Assembly (NCBI GenBank): GCA_900552925.1
Contig: USBH01000126.1
Coordinates: 1-5,193 of the forward strand
Source: an uncultured Oscillospiraceae bacterium
Lineage (GTDB): Bacteria; Bacillota; Clostridia; Oscillospirales; Acutalibacteraceae
Direction: 5' to 3'
Length of the DNA stretch: 5,193 nt
Shown: piece after piece, positions 4,928-5,193 of the stretch
Position numbering within the stretch: position 1 is the stretch's first letter
How the letters are laid out: each line of letters begins with the position of its first letter
Made by a program: the position numbers and the translations under genes
The notes under the pieces: model-generated
Database searches by the model: none
What the model saw: only the letters and a program-made list of their open reading frames with translations
Told to the model about the DNA's origin: nothing

Positions 4928-5193
4928 TTACAGGATGAGCATCGCGTCGCCGAAGCTGAAGAAGCGGTAACGCTCCTCGACGGCCGTGCAGTAGGCGTTC
5001 AGCACGTGCTCCCGCCCGGCGAGCGCGGAAACGAGCATGATCAGCGTGCTTTCCGGCAGGTGAAAGTTCGTGATCAGCGCGTCGATGCCGCGGAATTCGT
5101 AGCCGGGATAGATAAAGATGTCGGTCCAGCCGTCGTCCTCGCAGATCTCCCCGCATTTTGCCGCGACTGATTCGATCGTGCGGCAGCTCGTCG
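4928..5193 (-). CDS. queA: S-adenosylmethionine:tRNA ribosyltransferase-isomerase QueA, C-terminal part
   Basis: QueA transfers and rearranges the ribosyl group of S-adenosylmethionine onto 7-aminomethyl-7-deazaguanine at the wobble position of tRNA, giving epoxyqueuosine, in the cytoplasm. Only the last 87 codons are in the window, ending TAA at 4928-4930; the rest (about three quarters of a usual 340-350-residue protein) lies beyond the right edge. The visible part is diagnostic: TSCRTIES at the edge, [20 protein letters not shown] (residues 24-43), then [16 protein letters not shown] (44-59), and [15 protein letters not shown] at the C-terminus. No start codon falls within the window. The long minus-strand frame reaching 5156 is a different, non-coding frame over the same bases. 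In many Bacillota queA is next to tgt and ruvB, which may lie to the right. It is unrelated to the transporter genes and is separated from them by the bidirectional terminator. Confidence 0.96.
   Translation of the reverse strand, partial: TSCRTIESVAAKCGEICEDDGWTDIFIYPGYEFRGIDALITNFHLPESTLIMLVSALAGREHVLNAYCTAVEERYRFFSFGDAMLIL

Noticed and set aside
4374..5156. Minus-strand 260-codon frame across the regulator and queA
   Set aside because: It runs through the bidirectional terminator and is out of frame with the unmistakable QueA C-terminus.
1..5193. CRISPR array, tRNA, rRNA, insertion sequence or riboswitch
   Set aside because: No regularly spaced repeats, tRNA-like cloverleaf, transposase frame or long structured leader was seen; no gene-free stretch exceeds about 165 bases.

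Overview
The window is GC-rich DNA with strong AGGAGG-type ribosome binding sites, sigma-70/sigma-A consensus promoters, ATGA gene overlaps and intrinsic terminators. Together with the protein types (a lantibiotic-immunity-type ABC transporter, a MATE exporter, a small Lrp/AsnC regulator and QueA) this suggests a GC-rich member of the Clostridia (Bacillota), possibly the Oscillospiraceae/Ruminococcaceae area. That placement is an inference from style; no rRNA or other marker is present.

Layout. (1) Bases 3-2899, plus strand: a tight operon of five genes. An ATPase cut by the left window edge is followed by two six-span permeases, each joined to the previous gene by an ATGA overlap. Then come a 93-residue three-span membrane protein and a lipoprotein. 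The first three form a LanFEG/CprABC-type transporter that removes lantibiotics or other cationic peptides from the membrane. The ATPase has a glutamate in place of the usual Q-loop glutamine, a feature typical of LanF proteins. The small membrane protein and the lipoprotein sit where LanH-like and LanI-like accessory immunity factors would be expected. No lantibiotic precursor or modification gene is visible, so a resistance role is more likely than producer self-immunity. (2) Bases 2845-4203, minus strand: a complete MATE-family efflux transporter, convergent with the operon and overlapping its end. (3) Bases 4204-4367: an AT-rich divergent control region with two back-to-back consensus promoters and a dyad covering the -10 box of the MATE promoter. 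(4) Bases 4368-4826, plus strand: an Lrp/AsnC-family regulator, the obvious candidate to control itself and the MATE gene. (5) Bases 4853-4900: a strong bidirectional terminator. (6) Bases 4928-5193, minus strand: the C-terminal end of queA (queuosine biosynthesis), cut by the right window edge.

The most unusual spot is the junction at about 2820-2900. The lipoprotein reading frame appears to lose its normal C-terminus and runs on into antisense MATE sequence. A plus-strand terminator hairpin lies inside the last codons of the MATE gene and ahead of the lipoprotein stop codon, so an operon mRNA ending there would carry no stop codon for the lipoprotein. This looks like the scar of a deletion or insertion that brought two unrelated transporter modules together.
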